NCBI RefSeq assembly: GCF_900230195.1
Contig: NZ_OCNE01000015.1
Coordinates: 1-64,000, forward strand
Source: Streptomyces zhaozhouensis
Lineage (GTDB): Bacteria > Actinomycetota > Actinomycetes > Streptomycetales > Streptomycetaceae
Direction of reading: 5' to 3'
DNA: 64,000 bases
Shown: positions 10,031 through 20,000 of the stretch, piece after piece
Layout: every line of letters begins with the position of its first letter
Numbering within the stretch: position 1 is the stretch's first letter
Translations under genes and position numbers: made by a program
The notes under the pieces: generated by a model
Seen by the model: the letters and a program-made list of their open reading frames with translations, nothing else
Told to the model about the DNA's origin: nothing
Database searches by the model: none

Positions 10031-12730
10031 ATGGCCCCATCCACCTCCGGCAAGGGTTCCGCCGGCGCGCGCGGTGCCCGGAAGCCGGCGCCCGCCAAGA
10101 AGGCGCCGGCGAAGAAGTCCGCCGCCAAGAAGGCGTCGGCGAAGAAGCCGCCCCCGAAGCCGGCGCCGCCCAGGAACCTCGCGATGCGCGTCGTGCGCGG
10201 TGTGTGGCTCGGGCTGGCGCGCCCGCTGGGCCGTGTGCTGCGCGGCATAGGGCGCGGCGCCAAGGGCCTGGACCCCGCGCACCGCAAGGACGGCGTGGCG
10301 CTGCTGCTGCTGGGCCTGGCGCTGGTCGCGGCGGCCGGCACCTGGTCCAACCTCCAGGGGCCCGTCGGCGACCTGGTCACCATGCTGATCACCGGGGCGC
10401 TCGGCCGGCTCGACCTGGTCTTCCCCGTGCTGCTGGGCTTCGTCGCCGTGCGGCTGTTCATCCACCCCGAGCGGGAGGAGGCCAACGGCCGGATCGTCAT
10501 CGGCCTGACGGCGCTGCTCATCGGCGTGCTGGGCTTGGTCCACGTCTTCACCGGTGCCCCGGGGCGCAGCGAGGGCGCCCAGGCGTTGCGGGACACGGGA
10601 GGCCACATCGGATGGGCCGCCTCCCGGCCGTTGATCCTGGCGATGGGCGAGCCGCTGGCGATGGCCCTGTTGACGCTGTTGACGGTCTTCGGGCTGCTGG
10701 TGGTCACGGCGACGCCGGTCAACGCGATCCCCCGCAGGCTGGGGCAGGGGCTGACGAGGCTCGGGGTGTGGGAGCCCTCGGGTCGGTCCTCGCACGACGG
10801 GATCGACGACCGGCCGGTGGAGCGCGCCCCGCGCGGGCGGCGGCGGGGGGACCCGGACGAGTGGGACGACGCGCCGGAGCCGGACGAGACGGACTGGTCG
10901 GTGGGGCAGGGCGCGCCCGCGTCGGGCCTCAGCGGGGCGCACGCCGAGAAGCGCGCGCTGGAGTCGCGCCGCAAGCGCCGGGGTGCACGCCGCTCCGGCT
11001 CCGACCCGCTGGAGGTGGCTGCGGAGGCCGCCGCGGCGCTGGACGGCGCGGTGCTGCACGGGGTGCCGCCTTCGCCCTCGGTCGCGGACATCAGCAGCCG
11101 GATCTCGGCCGGGGAGCGTCGCAAGGCGACGGGGGCGACGCCCCCGGACGCCGGGGAGTCGGCCGCGCACGGGGCGACGGGCGGGGTGCCCGACCTGACC
11201 AAGCCGGCGCCCGACCCCGCCGAGCCCCTGCCGCCGCGCGCCGAGCAGCTCCAACTGGCGGGCGACATCAGCTACTCGCTGCCCTCCGTCGAGCTGCTGA
11301 GCAGGGGCGGCCCCGGCCGGACCCGCAGCGCGGCCAACGACGCGGTGGTGGAGTCGTTGAGCACGGTCTTCACCGAGTTCAAGGTCGACGCCCGGGTCAC
11401 CGGCTTCACGCGGGGGCCGACGGTCACCCGTTACGAGGTCTCGCTGGGCCCCGCCGTCAAGGTGGAGAAGATCACCGCGCTGACCAAGAACATCGCGTAC
11501 GCGGTGGCCAGCCCGGACGTGCGCATCATCAGCCCGATCCCGGGGAAGTCGGCCGTCGGCATCGAGATCCCCAACAGCGACCGCGAGATGGTCAACCTCG
11601 GGGACGTGCTGCGCACCACCGACGCCATGGGGGACGGGCGCCCGCTGCTGGTCGGGCTCGGCAAGGACGTCGAGGGCGGCTATGTGACGGCCGACCTGGC
11701 ACGGATGCCGCACATGCTGGTCGCCGGCGCCACCGGTTCCGGCAAGTCGTCCTGCGTCAACTGCCTGATCACCTCGATCATGATGCGGTCGACGCCGGAG
11801 GAGGTGCGGCTGGTCCTGGTCGACCCCAAGCGGGTGGAGCTGACCGCGTACGAGGGGATCCCGCACCTGATCACCCCGATCATCACCAACCCGAAGCGGG
11901 CCGCCGAGGCGCTCCAGTGGGTGGTGCGCGAGATGGACCTGCGGTACGACGACCTGGCGGCGTACGGGTACCGCCACATCGACGACTTCAACGCGGCGGT
12001 GCGCGCCGGGAAGGTGAAGGTCCCGGAGGGCAGCGAGCGCGAACTGGCGCCGTACCCGTACCTGTTGGTGATCGTCGACGAGCTGGCCGACCTGATGATG
12101 GTGGCGCCGCGCGACGTCGAGGACGCCATCGTGCGCATCACCCAGCTCGCCAGGGCCGCGGGCATCCACCTGGTGCTGGCGACCCAGCGGCCGAGCGTGG
12201 ACGTGGTCACCGGTCTGATCAAGGCCAACGTGCCCTCCCGGCTGGCGTTCGCGACCTCCTCGCTGGCGGACAGCCGGGTCATCCTCGACCAGCAGGGCGC
12301 GGAGAAGCTGATCGGCAAGGGCGACGCGCTCTTCCTGCCGATGGGGGCGAACAAGCCGACGCGGATGCAGGGCGCCTTCGTCACGGAGGAGGAGGTCGCC
12401 CAGGTCGTCGAGCACTGCAAGGCGCAGATGGCGCCGACCTTCCGCGAGGACGTGACGACGGGGACCAAGCAGAAGAAGCAGATCGACGAGGAGATCGGCG
12501 ACGACCTCGACCTGCTGTGCCAGGCCGCCGAGCTGGTGGTCTCGACGCAGTTCGGCTCGACGTCCATGCTCCAGCGCAAGCTGCGGGTGGGTTTCGCCAA
12601 GGCCGGCCGGCTGATGGACCTGATGGAGTCGCGCGGCGTGGTCGGGCCGAGCGAGGGTTCGAAGGCGCGGGACGTGCTCATCAAGCCGGACGAACTCGAT
12701 GGTGTGCTCGCGCTGATTCGTGGGGAGTAG
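10031..12730 (+). CDS. ftsK: FtsK/SpoIIIE DNA translocase
   Basis: 899 aa. Pumps chromosomal DNA through closing septa during division and sporulation, as an ATP-driven hexamer at the membrane. The N-terminus is a basic Lys/Ala/Pro-rich tail (about 1-60), followed by four hydrophobic segments (about 85-240), an acidic/Arg-rich linker (about 250-410), and the motor: Walker A GATGSGKSS with K572, Walker B LLVIVDELADLMM, and the conserved ATQRPSVDVVTGLIKAN. The last ~70 residues are the gamma winged helix that reads KOPS/SRS-type polar sequences. The length is normal for the Streptomyces family. The start lacks a ribosome binding site and is probably leaderless. It heads the conserved ftsK-rodZ-like-rimO-pgsA-cinA-clgR cluster. 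Confidence 0.97.
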   Translation: MAPSTSGKGSAGARGARKPAPAKKAPAKKSAAKKASAKKPPPKPAPPRNLAMRVVRGVWLGLARPLGRVLRGIGRGAKGLDPAHRKDGVALLLLGLALVAAAGTWSNLQGPVGDLVTMLITGALGRLDLVFPVLLGFVAVRLFIHPEREEANGRIVIGLTALLIGVLGLVHVFTGAPGRSEGAQALRDTGGHIGWAASRPLILAMGEPLAMALLTLLTVFGLLVVTATPVNAIPRRLGQGLTRLGVWEPSGRSSHDGIDDRPVERAPRGRRRGDPDEWDDAPEPDETDWSVGQGAPASGLSGAHAEKRALESRRKRRGARRSGSDPLEVAAEAAAALDGAVLHGVPPSPSVADISSRISAGERRKATGATPPDAGESAAHGATGGVPDLTKPAPDPAEPLPPRAEQLQLAGDISYSLPSVELLSRGGPGRTRSAANDAVVESLSTVFTEFKVDARVTGFTRGPTVTRYEVSLGPAVKVEKITALTKNIAYAVASPDVRIISPIPGKSAVGIEIPNSDREMVNLGDVLRTTDAMGDGRPLLVGLGKDVEGGYVTADLARMPHMLVAGATGSGKSSCVNCLITSIMMRSTPEEVRLVLVDPKRVELTAYEGIPHLITPIITNPKRAAEALQWVVREMDLRYDDLAAYGYRHIDDFNAAVRAGKVKVPEGSERELAPYPYLLVIVDELADLMMVAPRDVEDAIVRITQLARAAGIHLVLATQRPSVDVVTGLIKANVPSRLAFATSSLADSRVILDQQGAEKLIGKGDALFLPMGANKPTRMQGAFVTEEEVAQVVEHCKAQMAPTFREDVTTGTKQKKQIDEEIGDDLDLLCQAAELVVSTQFGSTSMLQRKLRVGFAKAGRLMDLMESRGVVGPSEGSKARDVLIKPDELDGVLALIRGE

Positions 12731-12763
12731 CAGCTTAGGGGCCGACTTCACGGAGGGCACCCA

Positions 12764-12797
12764 CCCGGGCCCGCCCCCCGTGGGGGAGCGGCCGGGG
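12764..12797 (+). terminator. ftsK terminator hairpin
   Basis: A GC-only interrupted stem: CCCGGGCCCGCCCCCC on the left folds onto GGGGGAGCGGCCGGGG on the right, with very few loop bases, 33 nt after the ftsK stop. Confidence 0.5.
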
Positions 12798-12907
12798 GAC
12801 GCCATCCCGTTGGCGGACAGAATGCGCCCGCCCGGTTGCCCGTTCCTTTTCGGACCCCCCTAGACTGATAAGCACAGCACGTGGCTTCACGCTCGAAAGG
12901 CGCCCCC

Positions 12908-13723
12908 GTGTCCAACGGCAACGAGAAAGCCAAGGACCGGCCTTCCGTCGGTCGTACCCTCCAGCAGGCGCGCATCGACGCGAAGCTGACCGTGGACGAG
13001 GTCAGTTCGGCCACCCGGGTGCGCGTTCCGATCGTGCGGGCCATCGAGGCGGACGACTTCTCGCGCTGCGGTGGCGACGTCTACGCGCGCGGGCACGTCA
13101 GGACCCTGGCGCGGGCGGTCGGCCTGGAGCCGGCGGAGCTGATCGAGCTGTACAACGCGCAGCACGGCCACCACGACGAGTCGCTGCCCAGCGGGCCGCT
13201 CTTCGAGGCCGAGCGCATCCGTCCCGAGCCGCGCCGTCCCAACTGGACGGCGGCGATGGTCGCGGCCATAGTCGTCGTGATCGGCTTCGTGGGCTTCACC
13301 TTCTTCTCCGCGGGCGACGACGAGGAGGGCGGCGGCGGATCGGTCGCGGAGCGCACCGAGACGCCGGGCGCGGACTCCCCGGGCGGCGACGGCCCCGAGC
13401 GCCAGGGCGCCGACCCGACCGAGCCCGAGGCCCCCACCGAGTCCGCCGTGGCCGGCGTGCCGGCGGACAAGGTGACGGTCCGGGTCACCATGGAGGGCAC
13501 CAGCTGGATCTCGGTCAAGGACAGCAGCGGCGGCGTCCTCTTCGAGGGCAACCTGGAGGACGGCGCCTCCGAGACCTTCACCGACGACGAGCAGATCGAC
13601 CTGGTGCTGGGCAACGCGGGCGCCGTCAAGCTGCACGTGAACGGCAGCGAGATCGAGGACGTTTTCGAGCCAGGGCAGGTCCAGCGCCTCAGCTACACCG
13701 TGGGGGACCCGGAGGAGGGCTGA
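12908..13723 (+). CDS. RodZ-like helix-turn-helix membrane protein
   Basis: 271 aa. Residues about 15-85 form an HTH_25 domain typical of RodZ (GRTLQQARIDAKLTVDEV, then a second helix pair). One membrane segment follows at about 115-133 (MVAAIVVVIGFVGFTFFSA), then an acidic Gly/Pro/Glu-rich linker (about 135-190) and a C-terminal DUF4115 beta domain outside the membrane (about 190-271). In rod-shaped bacteria RodZ links MreB to the cell wall machinery; in actinomycetes the role of this homologue is less clear. The start is the GTG at 12908 with GAAAGG 7 nt upstream; an in-frame GTG at 12881 would add nine residues. It lies between ftsK and rimO. Confidence 0.85.
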   Translation: MSNGNEKAKDRPSVGRTLQQARIDAKLTVDEVSSATRVRVPIVRAIEADDFSRCGGDVYARGHVRTLARAVGLEPAELIELYNAQHGHHDESLPSGPLFEAERIRPEPRRPNWTAAMVAAIVVVIGFVGFTFFSAGDDEEGGGGSVAERTETPGADSPGGDGPERQGADPTEPEAPTESAVAGVPADKVTVRVTMEGTSWISVKDSSGGVLFEGNLEDGASETFTDDEQIDLVLGNAGAVKLHVNGSEIEDVFEPGQVQRLSYTVGDPEEG

Positions 13724-13753
13724 CCGGGCGGCCCGCGACGGGCGGGCCGCCGG
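13724..13753 (+). terminator. terminator hairpin after the RodZ-like gene
   Basis: CCGGGCGGCCCGC and GCGGGCCGCCGG fold into a strong GC stem with a 4-5 nt loop, starting right at the stop codon. rimO therefore needs its own promoter; TAGGCT at 13762-13767, 13 nt before the rimO ATG, fits a leaderless start. Confidence 0.7.
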
Positions 13754-13761
13754 GAACGAAG

Positions 13762-13767
13762 TAGGCT
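13762..13767 (+). promoter_or_regulatory. -10 hexamer of a probable leaderless rimO promoter
   Basis: TAGGCT lies 13 nt before the ATG at 13775. No Shine-Dalgarno sequence is present, and a terminator hairpin lies just upstream. Confidence 0.6.
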
Positions 13768-13774
13768 TGTTGGC

Positions 13775-15286
13775 ATGTCCGAACGCCGCACCGTTGCCCT
13801 CGTCACCCTTGGATGCGCCCGTAACGAGGTGGACTCCGAAGAGCTGGCCGGCCGGCTGGCCGCCGACGGGTGGGACCTGGTGGACGACGCGGCCGACGCC
13901 GAGGTCGCCGTGGTCAACACCTGCGGCTTCGTCGACGCCGCCAAGAAGGACTCCGTCGACGCCCTGCTGGAGGCCAACGAGCTGAAGGACGGCGGCGGCC
14001 GCACCCAGGCCGTCGTCGCGGTCGGCTGCATGGCGGAGCGCTACGGCAAGGAGCTGGCCGAGGCGCTGCCCGAGGCGGACGGCGTGCTCGGCTTCGACGA
14101 CTACGCGGACATCTCCGAACGGCTCAACACGATCCTCTCCGGCGGCACGCACGCCCCGCACGTGCCGCGCGACCGGCGCAAGCTGCTGCCGATCAGCCCG
14201 GCCGAGCGGCAGGGCACCGAGGTGGCGCTGCCCGGCCACGGCGCGATCAGCGACCTGCCCGACGGCCTCGCCCCGGCCTCCGGGCCGCGCGCCCCGCTGC
14301 GGCGCCGGCTGGACACCAGCCCGGTGGCCTCCGTGAAGCTCGCCTCCGGCTGCGATCGCCGCTGCTCGTTCTGCGCCATCCCGTCCTTCCGCGGCTCCTT
14401 CATCTCCCGCCGCCCCTCCGACGTGCTCAACGAGGCGCGCTGGCTGGCCGGGGAGGGGGTGCGGGAGATCATGCTGGTCTCCGAGAACAACACCTCCTAC
14501 GGCAAGGACCTGGGAGACATCCGGCTGCTGGAGACGCTGCTGCCCGAGCTGGCCGAGGTGGACGGGCTGGAGCGGATCAGGGTGAGCTACCTCCAGCCGG
14601 CCGAGATGCGGCCCGGGCTGATCGACGTGCTGACCGGGACGGAGAAGGTCGCGCCCTACTTCGACCTGTCGTTCCAGCACTCGGCGCCCGGGGTGCTGCG
14701 TGCGATGCGCAGGTTCGGCGACACCGACCGCTTCCTGGAGCTGCTCGCCACCATCCGGGACAAGGCGCCGCACGCCGGCGTGCGCTCCAACTTCATCGTC
14801 GGCTTCCCCGGCGAGTCCGAGGCCGACCTCGCCGAGCTGGAACGCTTCCTCACCGGCGCGCGGCTGGACGCCATAGGCGTCTTCGGGTACTCGGACGAGG
14901 ACGGTACCGAGGCGGCCGGGTACGAGGACAAGCTGGCGCCCGAGGTGGTCGCGGAGCGGCTGGCCAGGGTCTCCGGGCTGGCCGACGAGCTGATCGCGCA
15001 GCGCGCCGAGGAGCGGCTGGGCGAGGAGGCGCTCGTGCTGGTCGAGTCGGTGGGCGTCGACGAGGAGACCGATGTCACGGGCGCGCCCGGCGAGGTGGTG
15101 GCCGTGGGGCGCGGCGCGCACCAGGCGCCCGAGACTGACGGCCAGGTGCTGCTCGTCGGCAAGGGCGACGAGTCGCCGGCCGTCGGGGACCTGGTCCCCG
15201 CCAGGGTCGTGGGATCGCAGGGAGTCGACCTGTTCGCCGAGATCGCGCCGGTGTCCGACCCCGGCGTCGCGGAGGCGGGAAGGTGA
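13775..15286 (+). CDS. rimO: ribosomal protein uS12 methylthiotransferase RimO
   Basis: 503 aa. Radical-SAM enzyme that adds a methylthio group to the conserved aspartate of ribosomal protein S12. The N-terminal MTTase domain carries cysteines at [16 protein letters not shown] and VGCMAERYG (second Fe-S cluster). The radical SAM motif is [11 protein letters not shown] (CxxxCxxC). The C-terminal ~70 residues form a TRAM-like domain (about 425-495). The region between the MTTase and SAM domains (about 125-185) is longer than in E. coli, as in other actinobacteria. Its stop overlaps the GTG of pgsA by four bases, so the two are translationally coupled. Confidence 0.96.
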   Translation: MSERRTVALVTLGCARNEVDSEELAGRLAADGWDLVDDAADAEVAVVNTCGFVDAAKKDSVDALLEANELKDGGGRTQAVVAVGCMAERYGKELAEALPEADGVLGFDDYADISERLNTILSGGTHAPHVPRDRRKLLPISPAERQGTEVALPGHGAISDLPDGLAPASGPRAPLRRRLDTSPVASVKLASGCDRRCSFCAIPSFRGSFISRRPSDVLNEARWLAGEGVREIMLVSENNTSYGKDLGDIRLLETLLPELAEVDGLERIRVSYLQPAEMRPGLIDVLTGTEKVAPYFDLSFQHSAPGVLRAMRRFGDTDRFLELLATIRDKAPHAGVRSNFIVGFPGESEADLAELERFLTGARLDAIGVFGYSDEDGTEAAGYEDKLAPEVVAERLARVSGLADELIAQRAEERLGEEALVLVESVGVDEETDVTGAPGEVVAVGRGAHQAPETDGQVLLVGKGDESPAVGDLVPARVVGSQGVDLFAEIAPVSDPGVAEAGR

Positions 15287-15921
15287 CATCCACGCCGGCC
15301 TCGGCCGCCGGGGGCGGCAGGACGGCTGATCGCGCGCGTGCCGCCGCGCCCGGTCTGTGGAACATCGCCAACATCCTGACCATGGTCCGGCTGCTGCTGG
15401 TCCCGGGCTTCGTCCTGCTGATGTTCGCCGGCGGCGGGCACGACCCGGCCTGGCGTTCGCTGGCATGGGCGGCGTTCTCGATCGCCATGATCACCGACCT
15501 GTTCGACGGCGAGCTCGCCAGGCGCCACAACCTGGTGACGGACTTCGGCAAGATCGCGGACCCGATCGCCGACAAGGCGATCATGGGGGCCGCGTTGGTC
15601 TGCCTCTCGCTCCTCGGCGACCTGCCGTGGTGGGTGACGGCGACCATACTGGTCCGGGAGTTGGGGATCACCCTGATGCGGTTCTGGGTGATCCGGCACG
15701 GGGTGATTCCGGCCAGCCGGGGTGGGAAGCTCAAGACGCTGACCCAGGGCATCGCCGTCGGGATGTACATACTGGCGCTGACCGGCCCGCTGGCCACCCT
15801 GCGCTGGTGGGTGATGGCGCTGGCGGTCGTGTTGACGGTGGCGACGGGGCTGGACTACGTCCGGCAGGCGGTGGTCCTGCGACGTCGGGGGCTGGCGAGG
15901 GAGCGGACCGATGGGCGGTAA
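15283..15921 (+). CDS. pgsA: CDP-diacylglycerol--glycerol-3-phosphate 3-phosphatidyltransferase
   Basis: 212 aa integral membrane enzyme of phosphatidylglycerol synthesis. It contains the CDP-alcohol phosphatidyltransferase signature D-x2-DG-x2-AR-x8-G-x3-D-x3-D in [20 protein letters not shown] followed by ADPIADK (about residues 67-93). Four to five hydrophobic segments are visible (about 33-50, 55-70, 105-125, 155-175, 180-200). The first 25 residues are Ala/Gly/Arg-rich and may be dispensable. The GTG start overlaps the rimO stop in a GTGA arrangement, and the end overlaps the cinA start by 11 nt, so rimO-pgsA-cinA form one operon. Confidence 0.93.
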   Translation: MTSTPASAAGGGRTADRARAAAPGLWNIANILTMVRLLLVPGFVLLMFAGGGHDPAWRSLAWAAFSIAMITDLFDGELARRHNLVTDFGKIADPIADKAIMGAALVCLSLLGDLPWWVTATILVRELGITLMRFWVIRHGVIPASRGGKLKTLTQGIAVGMYILALTGPLATLRWWVMALAVVLTVATGLDYVRQAVVLRRRGLARERTDGR

Positions 15922-16489
15922 TGGCGGAAAGGCGGCGGAGGAAGCGCCCCTGGTGTCACAGGTGCTGGGCATACTGGTGGGACGCGGCCAGACGCTCGCC
16001 GTCGCCGAGTCGCTGACCGGCGGGCTGGTGGCGGCCACGCTGACCGACGTCCCCGGGGCCTCCCGGGCGTTCCGGGGTTCGGTCACGGCCTACGCCTCCG
16101 AGGTCAAGCGTGAGGTGCTGGGTGTCAGCGGCGCGCTGCTCGACGAGCGGGGCGCGGTGGACGCGGAGGTCGCCCGCCAGCTCGCGGTGGGCGTCCGGCG
16201 GCTGCTGGGCGCGGACTGGGGCGTGGCGACCACCGGGGTCGCGGGGCCCGAGCCGCAGGACGGGGCGCCGGTGGGCACGGTGCACGTCGCGGTTTCGGCG
16301 CCGGGGAAGGGGGGAGTCGTGGCTCAGCGGTTGAGTCTCCGCGGTGATCGGGCCGCGATCCGCGCGGAGAGCGCGCGGGCCGTGCTCGCGTTGCTGCGGA
16401 ACGAGCTGCTGCACGCGGACTTCCGAGCGGACCGGGACCCGGGCCGGGATACGGAACAGAACGGAGAGGATGGATGTTTGCAGCCCTGA
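15911..16489 (+). CDS. cinA: CinA C-terminal family nicotinamide-nucleotide amidohydrolase
   Basis: 192 aa. Corresponds to the stand-alone C-terminal domain of CinA (PncC type), which deamidates NMN in pyridine nucleotide recycling. Conserved blocks are [20 protein letters not shown] (about residues 31-50), VTAYASEVK and [13 protein letters not shown]. The N-terminal molybdopterin-binding domain of full-length CinA is absent, as is common in actinobacteria. The ATG lies inside the 3' end of pgsA. A short hairpin at 16505-16522 follows the stop. Confidence 0.92.
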   Translation: MGGNGGKAAEEAPLVSQVLGILVGRGQTLAVAESLTGGLVAATLTDVPGASRAFRGSVTAYASEVKREVLGVSGALLDERGAVDAEVARQLAVGVRRLLGADWGVATTGVAGPEPQDGAPVGTVHVAVSAPGKGGVVAQRLSLRGDRAAIRAESARAVLALLRNELLHADFRADRDPGRDTEQNGEDGCLQP

Positions 16490-16504
16490 GTGAACAAGAC
16501 ATCG

Positions 16505-16522
16505 CTCCCCGCGCGGGGGGAG
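16505..16522 (+). terminator. short hairpin after cinA
   Basis: CTCCCC and GGGGAG pair around a GCGC loop with two extra G residues. A likely clgR -10 (TACGGT at 16533-16538) follows directly. Confidence 0.4.
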
Positions 16523-16584
16523 TCCGAAGCGGTACGGTGGGGCATGAAGCTAGCGAGGCCAACGGTCCGAGGAGGGAGCCACCG

Positions 16585-16962
16585 ATGATCCTGCTCCGTC
16601 GCCTGTTGGGTGACGTGCTGCGTCGGCAGCGCCAACATCAGGGCCGCACCCTGCGCGAAGTGTCCTCTTCCGCCCGCGTCTCCCTCGGGTACCTCTCCGA
16701 GGTGGAGCGGGGACAGAAGGAGGCTTCCTCCGAGCTGCTGGCCGCCATCTGTGACGCCCTGGAGCTGCGGATGTCGGAGCTGATGCGTGAGGTCAGCGAC
16801 GAGCTGTCCCTCGCCGAGCTGGCCCAGTCCGCCGCGAGTGACACGGTGCCCCCGATGCGTCCGATGCTCAACCCGGTGCGTGTGTCCCCCGTCACCCACC
16901 GTCCCGAAGACCGCGTCACGATCAAGGCTCCGGCCGAGGCCGTCGACGTGGTCGCCGCCTGA
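16585..16962 (+). CDS. clgR: ClgR-type XRE-family protease-gene activator
   Basis: 125 aa. An XRE helix-turn-helix fills residues about 5-68, with the block [20 protein letters not shown] that is nearly invariant in actinobacterial ClgR. ClgR activates clp, lon and other proteostasis genes; the order pgsA-cinA-clgR is shared with Corynebacterium, and in Mycobacterium clgR also lies next to a pgsA gene. The protein ends DVVAA; for Streptomyces ClgR a C-terminal Ala-Ala has been reported as the signal for degradation by ClpP1P2, giving a feedback loop, and it is present here. The ATG follows GGAGGGAG. A nested palindrome (16964-16995) right after the stop is the likely terminator. Assignment rests on family and synteny. 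Confidence 0.85.
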   Translation: MILLRRLLGDVLRRQRQHQGRTLREVSSSARVSLGYLSEVERGQKEASSELLAAICDALELRMSELMREVSDELSLAELAQSAASDTVPPMRPMLNPVRVSPVTHRPEDRVTIKAPAEAVDVVAA

Positions 16963-16963
16963 T

Positions 16964-16995
16964 CAGGCGGCACGCCTCCGGCCGGAGTGCGCCTG
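16964..16995. terminator. nested palindrome after clgR
   Basis: CTCCGGCCGGAG (16976-16987) is a perfect 12-bp palindrome flanked by CAGGCG (16964-16969) and CGCCTG (16990-16995). It lies between convergent clgR and lhr and can fold on either strand. Confidence 0.6.
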
Positions 16996-17032
16996 GCGCG
17001 CCCGGCCGTTCGCGCGTGGAGGGACTGAGCGG

Positions 17033-17064
17033 CACGCCCCCACGCCCCCACGCCCCCACGCCCT
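17033..17064. repeat. four tandem 8-bp repeats (CACGCCCC)
   Basis: Four back-to-back copies of CACGCCCC; the last has a T at its final position, which is the first base of the reverse-complement stop codon of the helicase gene. A simple slippage tract in the convergent clgR/lhr gap. Confidence 0.85.
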
Positions 17065-20000
17065 CAGGGGCGCAGCCGCAGGCCGCGCGGCGTCGCGTGG
17101 AAGCCCGCGCCCTCCAGCAGGCCCACCCACGAGGGATCCGTGAGCGCCGGCCGGCCGTTGACCCGCTCCACGGTGAGCGTCCCCAGGGCACCCGCGCGCA
17201 CGGCCTGGGCCAGGGCCTCGGTCGCCGGGCGCAGCGCCCCCTCGGCCCACTCCTCGCCGCCCGCCTCGCCCTCGCCGGCCGGCCAGGCCAGCAGGGTGCG
17301 GCCGCCGCGCTCCACGTAGAGCGTGAGGACGCCGTCGACAAGGACCACCAGCGCCCCCGCCTTGCGGCCCGGCTTGTGCCGGGCGCCCTCCGGCGCCTCG
17401 GGCCAGGGCAGGGCGGCGCCGTAGGCGTTCGCCGGGTCGGCGGCGGCCAGCAGCGTCACGCGGGGGGCGCCACCGTCGGCGGGGCGCTCGGCGGCGGAAC
17501 CGACGGCGCGCAGCCGGTCCACCGCGCCGTCCATCGCGAACTGGGCGGCGCCCAGACCCTCCACCACATAGCCGCGTCTTGCCTGGCCGTTCTCCTCGAA
17601 GACGGACAACACCCGGTAGACGGCGGAGAATCCGCCGGCGACGCCCTCCGTCATCACGGCGCCCCTGGTGACCACGCCGTGCCGGTCGAGCAGGGTGCGG
17701 GCCAGCGCGTGGGCGCGGACCGTGGGGTCGGCCACCGGCTCGGGCAGCAGGGACCAGCGGCCGGCGACCGTGGGCGGGCCGTTGCGCGAGGCCGCCGGGC
17801 GGGCGGCGCCGCCGGAGCCTACGGCGAGCGCGCCGTAGCGGCCGCGCGGGGTGGTGCGGCGGGCGCGGTGCGCCGTGGAGCCGGCCGTGCGGCCGGAGCC
17901 GAGCAGGGCGCGCAACGGGCCGAGGGTGTCGTTGGTCAGCCGGCCCGACCAGGTCAACTCCCAAACGGCCTCGGCCAGCGCGCCCTCGCCGGCCTCGACA
18001 CCGGCCGCAGCCACCTGGTCGGCGATCTGCCGGAAGAACAGTCCGTAGCCGCCGGCGAGGGCGTCCAGCACGGCGCGGTGCGTCTCGCCCAGCTCCAGCG
18101 GGAGCGGGGGCGGCAGCAGCAGCGGCGCCGCGTCGGCGGGGAACAGCGAAATCCAGCCGTCCTTGCCGGGCAGTGCGCCGGCGCCGGCCCACACCACCTC
18201 CCCGGAGGCCGTCAACTCGTCGAGCAGCCGCGGCGCGTAGCCCGAGACGCGGGCCGGCAACACCAGGCGCTCCAGCGCCGAGGCCGGCACCGCGGCGCCC
18301 TGCAACTGCTCGACGGCGCGCGAGAGACCGTCCACGCCCCGCAGCTCGCCCCGGCCGACGGCCGGGCCCACGTGCTGCCAGCGGGGGAGGAACGCCGCGA
18401 GCGCGCGGGGGGCGACCGGCTCCACCTCCTGGCGCAGGGCGGCCAGCGAGCGTCGGCGCAGCCGCCGCAGCACCGTCGGATCGCACCACTCCTGCCCGCT
18501 GGCGCCGGGGCGGAACTCGCCCTGCACCAGGCGTCCCTCGGCCGCCAGCCGGTGCAGTGCGCCGTCCGCCACGGCGGTGCCGAGACCGAACCTGGCCGCG
18601 ACCCGGGCCGAGGTGAAGGGGCCGTGGGTGCGGGCGTGACGGGCCAGCAGGTCGCCCAGCGGGTCGGCGACCGGCTCGGTGAACGCCTCGGGGACGCCCA
18701 CCGGCAGGGCGGTGCCCAGGGCGTCCCGCAGCCGGCCGGCGTCCTCGACAGCCGCCCAGTGCGCGGTGCCGGCGATCCGCACCGACAGGGCCCTGCGGGC
18801 CGCGCCCAGCTCGGCCGCCCACTCGGGGCGCGCGCCGCGCTCGGCCAACTCCTCCTCCGTCAGCGGGCCCAGCACCCGCAGCAGGTCGGCGACGCCCTCC
18901 GCGTCCCTGACCCGGCGCTCCTCCGTCAGCCAGCCCAGCTCCCGCTCCAGCTCCGCCAGCACCTCGGGGTCGAGCAGCTCCCGCAGCTCCGCCCTGCCCA
19001 GCAGCTCCGCGAGCAGCCGGGAGTCCAACGACAGGGCGGCGGCACGGCGTTCGGCCAGCGGGGAGTCGCCCTCGTAGAGGTACTGGGCGACGTAGCCGAA
19101 GAGCAGCGAGCGGGCGAAGGGGGAGGGGTCCCTGGTGGTGACCTCGACCAGCCGGACGCGGCGGCCCTCGATGTCCCGCATCAGCTCGGCGAGCCCGGGC
19201 ACGTCGAAGACGTCCTGGAGGCACTCCCTGACCGCCTCAAGCACGATCGGGAACGAACCGAACTCGCTGGCCACCGAGAGGAGTTGGGAAGCGCGCTGGC
19301 GCTGCTGCCACAGCGGGGTGCGGCGGCCCGGGTCGCGCCGGGGCAGCAGCAGGGCGCGGGCGGCGCACTCGCGGAACCGGGCGGCGAAGAGCGCGGAACC
19401 GCCCACCTGCTCGGTGACCACCTCGTCCACCTCGCCCGGCGGGAAGAGCACGTCACCGGCGCCGACCGGGGCCTGTCCGTCGTCCAGGGCGGCGTCCAGC
19501 GGGCCCGGGGCGTCCGCCTCCTCCAGGGCGAACGGGTCGGCGTCCGGCAGTCGCAGCACGATCCCGTCGTCGGCGTGCAGCACCTGCGCGTCCATGCCGA
19601 ACCGCTCGGTCAGCCGGGCGCCCAGCGCCAGCGCCCAGGGCGCGTGCACCTGCGCGCCGAAGGGGGAGTGCACCACCACGCGCCAGTCGCCCAGCTCGTC
19701 GCGGAAGCGCTCCACCACGATGGTGCGGTCGTCGGGGACGTGGCCGCAGGCCTCGCGCTGCTCGGTGAGATAGGCGAGGACGTTGTCCACCGCCCACGCG
19801 TCCAGCCCGGCCTCCGCCAGACGCCGCCGCGCCGCCTCCTCGTCCAGCGCGCCGATCTCCCGCAGGAAGGCGCCCAGCGCGCGGCCCAGCTCCAGCGGTC
19901 TGCCCAGCTGGTCGCCCTTCCAGAAGGGCAGCCGGCCGGGGACGCCGGGCGCGGGGGAGACCAGCACCCGGTCCCTGGTGATGTCCTCGATCCGCCAGGA

